DNA of 64,000 nt, from the NCBI GenBank assembly GCA_026075535.2, contig AP026542.1, forward strand, positions 1,240,001-1,304,000, in the 5' to 3' direction. This document shows, piece after piece, positions 10,670 through 20,972 of this stretch. The first letter of the stretch is position 1; each line of letters starts with the position of its first letter. The notes under the pieces are model-generated. The model ran no database searches. It saw only the letters and a program-made list of their open reading frames with translations, and was not told the origin of the DNA. The position numbers and the translations under genes were made by a program. This stretch comes from Tricholoma matsutake (lineage: Eukaryota > Basidiomycota > Agaricomycetes > Agaricales > Tricholomataceae).

Positions 10670-13600
10670 GTGGGAACCTTCCCCTCAGCATCATCTGCAC
10701 TGGGCAAAGGTTCTGATACCGACGACAAAGAGAATGACAAGGTGAGTGCTCCATTCCATGCTCCCCATCCCTGGTGGAAGGCATCCATTACTGGGCCTAA
10801 CACACCACTGCCCATTACCATCCTGATGCTACTCGACAACAGCGCTCATGTTGTACTCATTCACACAGACCTAGTTACCAAACTTGGTTTATGCCACCAC
10901 CTGCTACCTGTACCTGAAACTGTCGATGCTGCTCTTAAATCATCCAAAGACCTGTCTTGCACCACCCTCACTGAATGGGTAAAACTTTCTGTTACTTCAC
11001 TACATGGCCAATGGACATCTTGGACTGTATGTGCCCTTGTAGCTTTGCACTTGTGTACCTCAATCATACTTGGACTGCCATTTTTAACACATAATCTTAT
11101 AGTCACCAACCACGCTGCATGTACATGTATAGAAAAACAAAACAATTATGATCTGCTGAACCCTGTACCTCTACCACTACCAAAATGTAAAGGACCAAAA
11201 CTCAAAGAACAACTACAACAGGTTCATGCAGACCATAAACTGGTACTGGCAGAATTTAAGCATGTGCTTAACACTCAGAGGCAACTGATGTCATTCGACT
11301 ATGTCAAACCTTTCGACATTGTCAGTACAGTCAACAAATGTGTTGAGACACTGACTCACCTCACAGAACTAATCCACCATGAAGACATGCTTAAGGCTGA
11401 ATTCCATGAAATCTTCAAGCCCATACCACATATGGACCAACTTCCTACAGATGTCCAGGCCCATATCAAACTCAAAAATGCAGAGCAGACAATAAAAACT
11501 CAGACATACCAATGTCCATGCAAATTCTGCCAGGCATGGGGAATCTTATTGCAGAAACACTTGGATGCAGGATGGATCAGACCATCTTCATCATCTTGGG
11601 CATCACCTGCATTCATTATCCCCAAAGGCAACACAACTGTATTACCATGCTGGGTAAACAACTACCGACAACTTAATTCAAACACCATTATTGATTTGCA
11701 CCCCCTACCAAGGATAGATGACATCCTAAATGACTGCACCAAAGGAAAGATCTGGGCAACAATTGACATGACCAACAGCTTCTTCCAAACTAGGATGTAC
11801 CCTGATGACATACCTCTGACAGCAGTCTCCACACTGTTTGGGTTGTATGAGTGGCTGGTCATTCCCATGGGGCTTTGAAACATGCCCGCCATCCACCAAC
11901 AGTGAGTGGTGGTAGCCCTGTGGGAATACATTGGCAAAATTTGCCACGTATACCTTGATGACATTGTAATATGGTCAGATACAATTGATCATCCTTACTG
12001 CTCTCCATGCTGCACGCCTGTACTGCAATCCACAAAAGACTCAGATTTACTGTTCATCCATAGACTTCCTTGGCCACCACATCTCCGTGAATGGGATTGA
12101 AGCTGACTGAAGGAAAGTGGACCACATTCTGGCATGGCCATGACAATGTTCTGCTACAGATGTCCGTTGCTTCCTGGGCCTTGTCCATTATCTTGCTGCC
12201 TTGCTGCCCAACCTTGCAACACACACCACTGTACTGACACCACTGACAACTGCCAAATCAAACCAATCATTCCTTCATGGACAGCAGAACATCAGTTTGC
12301 CTTTGAAGCCATAAAACCAATCATAGTCAGCTGTGACTGCCTGACAACCATTGATCACTCTGACCTGGCAGGCAGATTTTCATGACCACTGACACCAGTG
12401 ACTTCCAATCTGGAGCTGTTCTCTCCTTTGGCAAAACATGGGAGACAGCTTGTCCAGTGGCCTTCGACTCAATAACGTTCAAGGGAGCCAAATTAAACTA
12501 CCCCATGCATGAGAAGGAAATGCTGGCCATCATCAGGGCATTATGAAAATGGTGGGCAGATTTTGTGGGTTCATCATTCACAATTTTCACCAACCACAAA
12601 ATGCTAGAGAACTTTGACAACCAACCGGACTTGTCATGCCGCCAAGCTCACTGGATGGAATTCATGTTGTAGTTTGATGCTAAGATTGTTTACATCAAAG
12701 GTGAAGACAACACCATTGCTGATGCATTATCCTGCCTGCCCGTGGCACTGTCCACCTCTAGTGACATAGCCATACAACATGCCAAATCACCTTACAACTT
12801 CTGCCCTGATGATGACAATAATGAGAGGACTGTCAACTCCATTCTGCCTGTAACACAAGCTTGCCCGCTGTTGGCTGCCCATGCACTCGCCAAAACTGAC
12901 ATTGCCTTGATGCAAGCTGTACCAGCCATACTATCCATATCTCAGGACCCACAACTCCATACTGCAATCATCAATGGTTATGAAACAGACACTTGGTGCA
13001 AAAAACTATGGACCGCTGCACCTGGGATGCCCACTGTACACAAAAAAGAAAACCTCATGTTCATCAGAGAGCAACTGGTGATCCTGTCTACTGGAAACAT
13101 CTGTGAGTCATTGTTCTGGCTGGTGCATGACTCACTCAGCCACTTCGGATTCAAGAAATCATATGGTGCACTCCGCAACTCTTACTACTGGCTGAACATG
13201 CAGAGAGACTTGGAATCTCCTGCATAATCTAATGGGTGTGAAACTGAAACTATCCTTGGCATACCACCCTCAAACAAATGGTGCTAGTGAACAAACAAAC
13301 AAACAGTTAACCAGGCACTATGTTATCATGTGGCATGAAATCAGAGGGGCTGGGCTCAAGCACTATTACATGTTTGATTTGACCTCATGAACACAGTGAA
13401 CAAATCAATGCAGTTCTTACCTTTCCAACTGCGACTCGGACAGAGCCTGCATTTTATTCCCCCATTAATCATGCCAATTGTACCAACAGCTCCAGAAGAC
13501 CTGTGGGCAAAGCGAACTGATTGACCGACTGCAACAAGATGTTTTCAAAGTGCAGGACAACCTGCTCAAGGCAAAAGTATCACAGGCTGCTTATGCCAAC

Positions 13601-14540
13601 CTAACACATGGTTCCAACCTTGAGCTCGATATCTAGTGTTTGAAGGTCCAGTCCATGGTTATGTAACAGTCTTTTGGAATTTTAAGATGTAATCTGCTTG
13701 TTAAAGCCTTACAACTTATCCTGGCATTTCAGGACTTTTTGTACACAATGTCAATATATGATTGGAAAGGTTTTGTCATTATGCCTCAGGGGTTTTTACA
13801 GAATTAAACATATTAAACATATTAAACATAAAACAATTTTTCCAGTCTATACATTTTCCGAGGTTTTGAGAAAAATGTATGAACTGGAAAAATTGTTTTG
13901 TGTTTAATATGTTTCATTCTGTAAAAACCACTGAGGCATAATGACAAAACATTTTTGGTCCTATATTGACATTGTGTACAAAAAGTCCTGAAATGCCAGG
14001 ATAAGTTGTAAGGCTTTAACAAGCAGATTACATCTCAAAATTCCAAAAGACTGTTACATAACCATGGACTGGACCTTCAAACACTATCGATATCAGCAAT
14101 CATGTTATGCTCTCCACAGGGAACAGGAGGCATCAATATGCTGCTAAAAGGTGAAAAACATGCCACAAGATTCATGCCTAGGTTCGATGGTGCCTATCCC
14201 ATTGTGGACAACAACCGAGAAGCCTGCACTATAACCCTTGACCTCCCCACTACCTCAAACATATACCCTACCTTCCACACAGCCCAAGTATGACCTTACA
14301 ATGAGAACAACTGGTCACTTTTTCCCTCCTAAGAACTCACATGCCCTGGCTCAATCATCACTGAGGACAGCATGCAAGAATACTTTGTGGAGAAGATCAT
14401 CGATGCATGCAAGCATGGACACAGCATGCAATACCTTGTAAGGTGGCTAGGCTATGGCCAAGAAGAGGACCAATGGCTCCCTGGCTCCAAACTTGTGGAC
14501 AATGCAGCGTTGGATGACTGGCTAGTGGAAACACGGTGAT
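10670..14540 (+). pseudogene. pol: gypsy-2 Pol with chromodomain
   Basis: A 402-codon ORF (10670-11878) covers the protease-like region (LLDNSAHVVLI, where D-S-G is expected) and the RT fingers and palm. RT continues past stops to an intact Y-L-D-D box at 11951-11962. RNase H follows (TTDTSDFQSGAVLS, then IADALSCLP). Integrase keeps its N-terminal zinc-binding HDSLSHFG segment (about 13125) but then jumps to AYHPQTNGASEQTN, so both catalytic Asp residues are deleted. The frame is interrupted by the MITE at 13634-14086 and resumes as GINMLLKGEKHATRF. A chromodomain (EYFVEKIIDACKHG, YLVRWLGYG, EDQWLPGSKL) lies at 14370-14530. Chromodomains can direct integration to heterochromatin. Confidence 0.75.
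13634..14086. mobile_element. hAT-type foldback MITE, 453 bp
   Basis: It starts TAGTGTTTGAAGGTCCAG and ends with the reverse complement; the arms are near-perfect inverted copies meeting at about 13860. Both sides carry the 8-bp duplication TCGATATC (13626-13633 and 14087-14094). An 8-bp duplication and a TAG start are typical of hAT elements. No transposase is encoded. Removing the element and one duplication copy restores the gypsy-2 reading frame. Confidence 0.85.
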
Positions 14541-14695
14541 GGCATCATGTACAGTTCTTCTTCATCATGTTCCTGCCACTGGTAGCTTTTCCCTCTGGGG
14601 TTTTTGATGCACCCCATGAGCAGTTTTATAATACTCATGTACCTTCCTTTCTCTGTTTGGCTGACATTATGGAATTTTTCAGAGGGGGGGGAGGG

Positions 14696-14986
14696 TGTAA
14701 TCCTGGAGCTTACTCATCAGTTACAGATATTTGCACACCTGCCACATTCCCCCATATATACTACTGACCTGATACCACCCTTCCTCCCTTCCTTCTCCCT
14801 CTCACATTCACTGCTGTAGTCTTCTGATATCCTCTCACTCAAATATATATACTGGTCCTATTCTGCCTTGTCTGACCTAGTGAAGCTCTACTCTAATTGA
14901 GGTGAGCTTACACAGCACTGTTTAAACCCCTCAACATCCCAGTTGCGGCACCTCATTCTCATTCTTGGCCTGTGCACTGGCATGAC
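14696..14986 (+). repeat. 3' LTR of gypsy-2
   Basis: It begins TGTAATCCTGG directly after a purine tract (AGAGGGGGGGGAGGG, 14681-14695) and probably ends near CATGACA at about 14986, just before Tnp2 coding sequence resumes. TATA-like motifs occur at about 14755 and 14845. The right end is uncertain by some tens of bases. Confidence 0.6.
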
Positions 14987-15056
14987 AATATATCATATGT
15001 GGATCTTCCCTCCTGCTTACCACAATTATTCTATCAAAATCTCCAACATCTCATGG

Positions 15057-16048
15057 CATCTCGAAATGATACCCAGTATAAAAAGCGTAGCCTAGAGACT
15101 GGTATCTCTAAACCAAGCATTATTCTTGGTCTGTAACCTGTTAGGTTCTGCACTGGAGGAAGGAAGTTGTTGGATTTCCAGCCTTGGTATTCCCAGCTGC
15201 TTTGGATCAGATATCATACACCTTGCATCCCTCAACATACCTGACCTTCTCATTAATCTGTGGAGGGGTACCTTTGATTGCAATAAGAATGTTGACTGTG
15301 GAACTTGGGATTGGGCAGTGCTTGTTGATCACAAACATGGGAAACAGGTTGCATCAGCAACACCATACTTGCCAGGTTCCTTTGACCATCCACCCTGCAA
15401 TCCAGCAGAGATTTCAAGTGGCTACAAGGCCTGGGAATATCTCCTTTACCTGTATGGGTTAGGACCAAGTCTATTTTACAATGTCTTGCCTGAACAATAC
15501 TGGAGAAATTTTTGCAAACTTGTGTTTGGTATATGGATTATGAATCAGGACCATATCAAGGCTGGAGATTCACATGTTAACTCACCTAGCACCAGAGGCA
15601 GTTCAGATTGGTCCCCTATATGTTCATCACAATGGACTATGGAACAGACAATTGGAAGCCTTGGCCAAGAAATTCATCAACCTTCCAATCCTTTTGCAAA
15701 TCTATCCCAACAGGCTCTCCAGCACTGTCAAGTTAATGCACTTAAGGCATTGATACCAGATTTAGAGAAGTCTGCTCCAACTGTGCCTCAAGGTGGACAG
15801 TATCTCGGTGGTGGTTATATTCTACTTTGGGTCAAAGATAGGGCATCTCGAGCAATGTGAGATTGCAAGGAGAGAGCACTTGTGACTTACTTGAGGAACA
15901 CTCATAATCCTTGTACAGATGAGGATTGGTCTCCAAAAGTTACTTGCTGGGCAAGGCTTCATCAGCCAAATGGACAAGTGGTAAGGTCCTCCTGGAAGGG
16001 GAGTTTGAAGCCTTTGGAGAAAATCTGGATGGCTCGTAACATCAAGGT
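15057..16048 (+). pseudogene. Tnp2 transposase, central and C-terminal part
   Basis: The sequence resumes with MASRNDTQYKKR, then after a frameshift runs open at 15126-15860: HLASLNIPDLLINLWRGTFD, TWDWAVL, ATPYLPGSFD, GYKAWEYLLYLYGLGP, QWTMEQTIGSLGQEI and NPFANLSQ. It continues past a TGA to DEDWSPKVTCWARL and KPLEKIWMARNIK near 16048. These blocks are diagnostic of the Tnp2 family, a cut-and-paste transposase acting on CACTA-type ends. Segments are missing around 15550-15600 and there are stops, so it is a pseudogene. Confidence 0.8.
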
Positions 16049-16079
16049 GTGAATTTCTTTAAATGTGACTACAACCAAG

Positions 16080-16480
16080 CAATTTGCAAACCTATTCCAC
16101 TAGTTTTCCTTGGGACAGGAGCTTCAATTCACAGAAGTGTATTATTACTTCCACATCCATCTCAAATCATCAAAGAAACTGCCCAAGGGATTAACGTCAG
16201 CATGTGATACATCAAAGATGAAACTGGTAAAGTCATTGATGGTTATCATTCCTCAATGATACAGCAGTTTTCCCAATCTGTTTGGGTGCACATTGCCACT
16301 GACAGTCCAGCAACATGGGGAAGTGCAAGTGTCAAAGCTACCAGCTTTTACCATTCTGAAATGCAAGCAAGATTTCCAGAACTATGACTCTGTGAACTCA
16401 ATTGGAAAGCTGATCAAATTGCTATAGATAACTACCCCTCATGGTACACCTCATTCATGAAAAGTAAAAAAACTGGGGTG
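16080..16480 (+). pseudogene. Conserved accessory ORF beside Tnp2
   Basis: Two broken stretches carry the phrases VIDGYHSSMIQQF, VWVHIA, ATWGSASVKA, LCELNWKADQIA and NYPSWY. I recognise this pattern as a protein of unknown function often found beside Tnp2 genes in mushrooms (from memory, not checked). At least two in-frame stops (TGA near 16206 and near 16387) break it. It could be the second, DNA-binding ORF of the CACTA-like element, but that is inference. Confidence 0.45.
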
Positions 16481-16500
16481 TAAGCAGAGGAGTCAGATCA

Positions 16501-16610
16501 GGCAGCTGTAACTTCAAGAGAGCTGGTGGGGCCACACTGAATGAAGCTCTCTCATTCTCCCTCTCATTCAGTGTGGCCCCACCCTGGATCCATGGCCCAC
16601 TCTCAATACT
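16501..16610. repeat. Hairpin repeat, copy 1
   Basis: About 100 bp beginning GCAGCTGTAACTTCAAG and containing a strong hairpin with stem GGTGGGGCCACACTGAATGA. It is repeated at 17611-17712 in the same orientation. No coding capacity. Confidence 0.7.
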
Positions 16611-16671
16611 GAGGCCCAGTCAAAATCAACCCAGAACTGAGTGAGATCAATCGATGTAGATTACACACATT

Positions 16672-16772
16672 TAGTCTTTGAAAGTCCGGTCCAGTCCAGT
16701 TTTTTGGACCCCAGAATGGGCAACTGTGAACCAGACCGGTCCATACATTTTTCAAATTTAGGGCAACCAGCA
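16672..16772. repeat. Relic of a hAT-type MITE end
   Basis: The sequence TAGTCTTTGAAAGTCCGG followed by GTCCAGTCC resembles the terminal repeat of the 13634 MITE. The other end is degenerate (TTCAAATTTAG), so only a relic can be claimed. Confidence 0.35.
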
Positions 16773-17515
16773 ACTGAACTGACTACATGGGGGTGGGTGG
16801 CTTGTCATTGTTGTTGTTCCACCCATGATCCACCCCACAAGAAGTTGCTCGTGAGGCTGGGGGTGGGTGGCTTGTTGTTGTTCGTTGCCATTGTCCCCCA
16901 TTTGGGTTTCTGTATTTTTTTTTTTTGGGGGGGGGGGGGGGGGGTTTGGGCACATCAGTGCGACGTGGCGTGATTATGGAGGTTGGTGGGTGCTTACTAG
17001 GCAGGTATTTCCCTTCTGGGGTCTCCTGGCATCCCTGGGCACCCTCCTAGCCCGTGTTGATAGCCTCACATCCTGTTTGAGTGGGGAGGAGGGGATCAGG
17101 TGGGTGTGGGCATGGGTTGCGCGTTTTTCATCGTGGCAGGTCGTCCCAGTAGCATACAACCTAAAAAGCAATAAAATACAATTAGTTGATTGATAAAACA
17201 AAAAGCAAAAAAAAAACACTTACTAGGGGCCCAAACGATGATTATCGTCGTTTGGGCCCATTGTGTCAGCTTGGCTCATTGGGTCCTGTTACATTGGCTT
17301 GGCTAGTTGGCTGCTTGTTGCTGTTGGTGCAAGAGGCATCGGAAGCAGGGGCTGACTGGGCAGTGGTGGTGGTAGAGGGAGGTGGGAGGCAGCAGCATCA
17401 AGAGTGATGGTGGTGATCAACATCAACAATGATTGTTGATGCATCTTGAACATGCATGTGAGTCACATGATTTAAACATGGTTAGATAATGCAATTGTTT
17501 GTACTTACTGACAAT
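16773..17515. repeat. G/T-rich repeats and cassette module 1 (minus)
   Basis: Contains one copy of the short palindrome family (about 16818-16870), a T12-G18 run (about 16916-16944), and on the minus strand a cassette module: palindromic GGGCCCAAACGA...TCGTTTGGGCCC (17226-17260) followed by an intron-like stretch from 17223 down to 17161 with GTAAGT, a pyrimidine tract, CAACTAAT and TTTTTAG. No gene is evident. Confidence 0.55.
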
Positions 17516-17590
17516 GGCTCTGTGGTGTAGTGGTTAACTGTGCTATTTATGCTTGGCCACAAGGCTTGGGGTTTGATTCTACTTTAATAC
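17516..17590 (+). repeat. tRNA-like SINE head
   Basis: About 75 nt with an A-box-like TGGTGTAGTGGTTAACT and a B-box-like GGTTTGATTCT at the spacing of a tRNA gene. The acceptor arm does not pair, so it is not a working tRNA gene; a SINE head or tRNA pseudogene is the better reading. Confidence 0.5.
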
Positions 17591-17610
17591 ATAATTTTTC
17601 TGTAGTCAGC

Positions 17611-17712
17611 TAGGCAGCTGTAACTTCAAGAGAGCTGGTGGGGCCACACTGAATGAAGCTCTCCCTTTCATTCTCCCTCTCATTCAGCATGGCCCCACCC
17701 TGGATCCATGGA
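17611..17712. repeat. Hairpin repeat, copy 2
   Basis: Second copy of the 16501-16610 repeat, differing by a few bases and a 5-base insertion in the loop. It ends at GGATCCATGG, where copia-derived sequence begins. Confidence 0.7.
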
Positions 17713-17823
17713 GGTCTTTACTGTGCCCCATGTATTCCGAGCCAGTCCACGCAGAATTTGGTGGACTCTGCACGGACTAGCTCGGACTGGACCCACTCAT
17801 TTGGCTCAAACGTCCTGTACCAA

Positions 17824-18077
17824 CTACACTTTTCTGCGACAACCAGGGTGCCATCCATCTTTCGAAGGATGCCACATTCCACAGATGCACAAAGCATATT
17901 GATGTTCATTTTCACTTCATCTGCCAAACAATCACCTCTGGCCACATCCTATTGAACTATTGCTTCACCAACGACATGATCGGTGATGTCTTTACCAAAT
18001 TGCTCGCTTGGGTCAAATTTGAGAAATTCTGTACTCTCCTCGGACTCCTCCGATCCCACTTCCATCTCGAGGGGGAG
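17824..18077 (+). pseudogene. pol: Copia Pol, RNase H C-terminal part
   Basis: The translation reads LFCDNQGAIHLSKDATFH, CTKHIDVHFHF, then NYCFTNDMIGDVFTK and VKFEKFCTLLGLL. This order (CDNQ, RTKHID-like, DxFTK-like) is the signature of the Ty1/copia RNase H end. It is one open frame without stops but lacks the upstream 90 percent of the polyprotein, so it is a dead fragment. Confidence 0.8.
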
Positions 18078-18409
18078 TGTTGTAATATTGAGCCCTCCAT
18101 GTGATCCCCATCATACCCAGTAGTCATTTGTTATTCACTACCTCATATCATTTCTTGATTAACTACTCCTATCTTTGACACTATGTAAAGCTCATAGTCA
18201 TAGTTCCCCACCTCAGTGATTTACCATCCACTGAGGTGTAAGTCTCTTTTACTTTACTTTGTCATACTCTTGCTTATCTCATAGTAGTCCTCCATTATCT
18301 TTCTAGGTACTACTATTCAATATACTCAGTGATTTACCATTCACTGAGGTTCCTCCATTATCTTTCTAGTTTCACTTCTGGTCCCTGTGTTCTACATTAT
18401 ACTACAACA
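18078..18409 (+). repeat. Copia 3' LTR
   Basis: It starts TGTTGTAAT right after the polypurine tract. The end is either TTCTACA (about 18396) or CTACAACA (18409); the second overlaps a motif of the adjoining tandem repeat. Inside, two copies of CAGTGATTTACCAT...CACTGAGG form small hairpins. Confidence 0.55.
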
Positions 18410-19045
18410 AATTAATTATCGCATAAACAGGGCATTTACTGAGTTTATCATACATGTCACTGTACAGCATCAGGATTTTTTTTTCAGTGGCATTGGCATT
18501 GGCATTGGCCACATGTTGGAAATTTCCGGATGGCATTATAACCTCACCTAGATTATATGTGGATTATCACTCCCTCTCAGCTAGTATACTGGGCCCTAAT
18601 GTGGAAAATCCATTACCTACATATGTAAACTACATTATTGAACTGAACCCGAGACTTGGTAGCTAGCTTAACATCAGTTCTGAGTGTCGATTTTAATGGG
18701 TTATGGCGGTTACGTGGGTCACGTGGGTCATATTAGGTTATACTGCATTACATAATTTTGTGACACAGCCACCAGGTTGCCAAGCAGCACTCGGCACCAA
18801 CCTCATTTTGTAAGTCTTCATACTACAACAAATTAATCATCACATAAACAGGGCATTTACTGAGTATATCATACATGACACTGTACAACCTTCGGCATCG
18901 AGTTTTTTTAAGTGGCATCGGCATCGGCATCGGCCACAGCCACTGGGGTGCTAAGCACCACTTGGCACCAACCTCATTTTGTAGGTCTGCATACTACATT
19001 GAACAAATTAATTATTTCATAAATGAGGCATAGGCATCAATGGCA
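18395..19045. repeat. Imperfect tandem repeat, about 2.5 units
   Basis: Units start at about 18399, 18824 and 19008 with ACTACAACAAATTAAT. They share CATAAACAGGGCATTTACTG, a (GGCATC)n or (GGCATT)n tract and GGCACCAACCTCATTTTG. Unit 1 carries about 250 extra bases. No coding content; DNA from 19046 to 19321 shows nothing recognisable. Confidence 0.6.
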
Positions 19046-19321
19046 CCGCCATCTCCTCTCGCTCCACCAGCCTCAGAATGAGAACATTGAGAAGCTACAG
19101 CCCTGGGACAACCCATAATACAAACCCGAACCTGCTGCTTTAATACTATATAGAATGTTAAGGTGAAACCCTACAGAACTGTGGAATTTGCTATGATGCT
19201 ATGTTTTTACATACTACACGACAACGTTGATCTTCACCAACATATATTTTTGAATCTCCCACGCCTCTGAGGAACTCAAATATGCCTTGAGAAGGAGCGG
19301 CCCTCGTAGCATAAGTCGTCT

Positions 19322-20972
19322 TTACTTATAGGACGGCGTCCAGAGAGGGAACGAGTAAAGATACATCGGCCAATCTGAACTGCAGAATCTTGCCCGCTGT
19401 TTAGGTTGCTTGTACGGGACATTCCATCGGTCCCACTCTTGAATCGGTGAGCGAACAGGCTCCTCGTCTGACCAAATGACTACCTCATTCGTAACCTCGA
19501 GTGGCCCAGCAGCGGCAACGGCCGCAGCCCACGCAGCGACCTCCGAAATATCATCATATAAGAAGACCTTCGTGCCTAAAACTTTCACAGTGGAAGATTG
19601 CGACGTTGGAGAGGGTGTGGGATATTGTGATTCCTGGGGCTGAGCTGCCATTCTTTCGCCGAGTCCTCTTGCCTTTCCTTTTCTTTTACCAATGTAGGCC
19701 CCGCTACGAGTTTGACGAGTCTCTGTTCGATCAGCGTCAGGAAGCTGGGAGCCGCGACGTGGTGCCGCCGTTCTGGGTTTGCGTTTAGGTCGGCCATCGT
19801 GTGCGTCGTCATCGTCGTCGTCTCCGCCGCCGCCACCGCCAATGGGGGATCCGTTGCTAGGCCTGCGCCGCTTTTTCGGATTAGATGACAAGGGCACTTT
19901 CGTCAGCCGTTCCATCCAGATGGCTTCGATTTTGTTCATAAGGGTCAACAGAACTTGATGCTCTGGGCGCAGCCGCAGCCCGTACTTTCGTAATTTGGGA
20001 AGAGCGTTGTAAATGACGCAAAATGGATGGGCGTGGTGTTCGAGAAGGGGAAACTCGAAAAACGGCTTTATGTAGACGGTGGCTTTGCCGCCCTCGATGT
20101 CCACCATATCCTGCTCATCTTCCCCCTCCTCTCCTTCCGCCTTTCGTTCGCCCTCTCCCTCTTGCTCTCCCTCATCATCTCCCTCATCCTCATCCTCGTC
20201 CTCTCCCTCGTCCTCATCCTTGTCCTCTCCCTCGTCCTCATCCTCGTCCTCATCCTTGTCATCATCCTCGTCAAAACCTGTTTGTCGAAGGATGTAGCGT
20301 CGTCGAAGGGTTGGAAGCGGCACGAACACGTAAGTTTGCGATTCATCCCGATCGAATCCAGGGTAAGGCTGGGGGTTCAGGTAAGAACAGGTCACTGCAG
20401 GGGATGAGAGCACACCTCGTTGAAGTTGGTAGCCTTGTACTTCAAGATTCTTCGGAGAATATACTCGGCGGGAACGAATGCCCAATCGCCATGGTCATAC
20501 GCTAAATGCCAATCTGCACGTACTGCAAGAAGATAAGGGTGGGCAATCCACAGCAAAGGGAAGAAACCAACAGGTAACCAGGTTTTTCGTCGAGTCTAGA
20601 TTTAAAAAGGACGTCTGCCACATCTTCTCGATCTTTTTAACCTAAGATCTTGAGTTAATCAACCGCAACCAAGCAAATAACGCAAGAACAGACCACTGGC
20701 CCAGAAGTTTTGCGAGCCACTATATGCGCCACCTGTTGCGACGCATTGGGCGTCTTCTCAAATGTGATTAGGCAACGACCAGAATCCAAATCGCGAAGCC
20801 TTTCTTTTGTGGTGGTCGCAATGGAAGAATAAGTCCGCGCTCTTCTGGCGGGAGTGCTCAGAATGCGTTTTGCCTGGCGTGGCGGCTGAGGTGGTGGAGT
20901 TGCGTGTGGTGAAACATCTTCCTGCCTCGAAGTAGAAGCAGCGGTGGTGAATCCTACGCGCCATTTGCGCAT
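19322..20972 (-). CDS. HNH-domain (HNH_2-type) fungal nuclease-like protein, four exons
   Basis: Minus-strand exons 20972-20697, 20641-20572, 20522-20416 and 20368-19322 join in frame to 499 codons plus stop; introns are 55, 49 and 47 nt with GT-AG ends. Exon 1 has ERLRDLDSGRCLITFE and AHIVARKT (first His); exon 2 has FLNLDSTKN (Asn); exons 2-3 give LRADWHLAYDHGDWAF (second His). This is the order of HNH_2 proteins in mushrooms. Exon 4 carries a long Asp/Glu tract, basic KRRRP and KRKGK segments and a C-terminal IWSDEE region. The start at MRKW is the first ATG; an in-frame upstream extension exists to a stop near 21035. No internal stops, in contrast to the surrounding elements. Nuclease activity is inferred from the motifs only. 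Confidence 0.7.

Larger units (their letters stand above)
9487..14986 (+). mobile_element. Ty3/gypsy-2 chromovirus, 5' LTR missing
   Basis: On the plus strand it has a gag-like region, protease, RT, RNase H, a partly deleted integrase, a chromodomain, a polypurine tract and a 3' LTR starting at 14696. No 5' LTR is found at the left end, which abuts Tnp2 coding sequence. The core of integrase is also missing. A foldback MITE is inserted at 13634-14086. Confidence 0.75.
9091..16480 (+). mobile_element. Tnp2-type (CACTA-like) DNA transposon with nested insertions
   Basis: Two separated coding parts of one Tnp2-like transposase lie at 9100-9486 and 15057-16048, in the right order and on the same strand. 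Between them is gypsy-2 (about 9487-14986). A second conserved ORF follows at about 16080-16470. The element's terminal inverted repeats were not recognised, so both outer limits are approximate. Confidence 0.7.
17713..18409 (+). mobile_element. Ty1/copia 3' fragment with LTR
   Basis: About 255 bp of coding relic followed by a polypurine tract (GAGGGGGAG, 18069-18077) and an LTR that starts at 18078. The rest of the element is absent. The left end joins the hairpin repeat at 17712. Confidence 0.7.

Noticed and set aside
16758..16955. Proline-rich ORF over the T/G homopolymer
   Set aside because: Driven by the G18 run; only the short-palindrome peptide in it recurs elsewhere and it is covered as a repeat.
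17516..17590. Functional tRNA gene
   Set aside because: A and B boxes are present but the acceptor stem does not pair and the arms are poor; SINE head preferred.
20369..20485. Extending the HNH exon 4 frame upstream to a start at 20485
   Set aside because: That stretch is out of frame with the conserved DWHLAYDHGDW exon, which splices at 20416/20368; the upstream part is intron and wrong-frame reading.
20023..20505. Plus-strand ORFs rich in Pro/Arg/His or Leu/Ser opposite the HNH gene
   Set aside because: They are complements of the Asp/Glu-coding tract in exon 4 and have no independent support.
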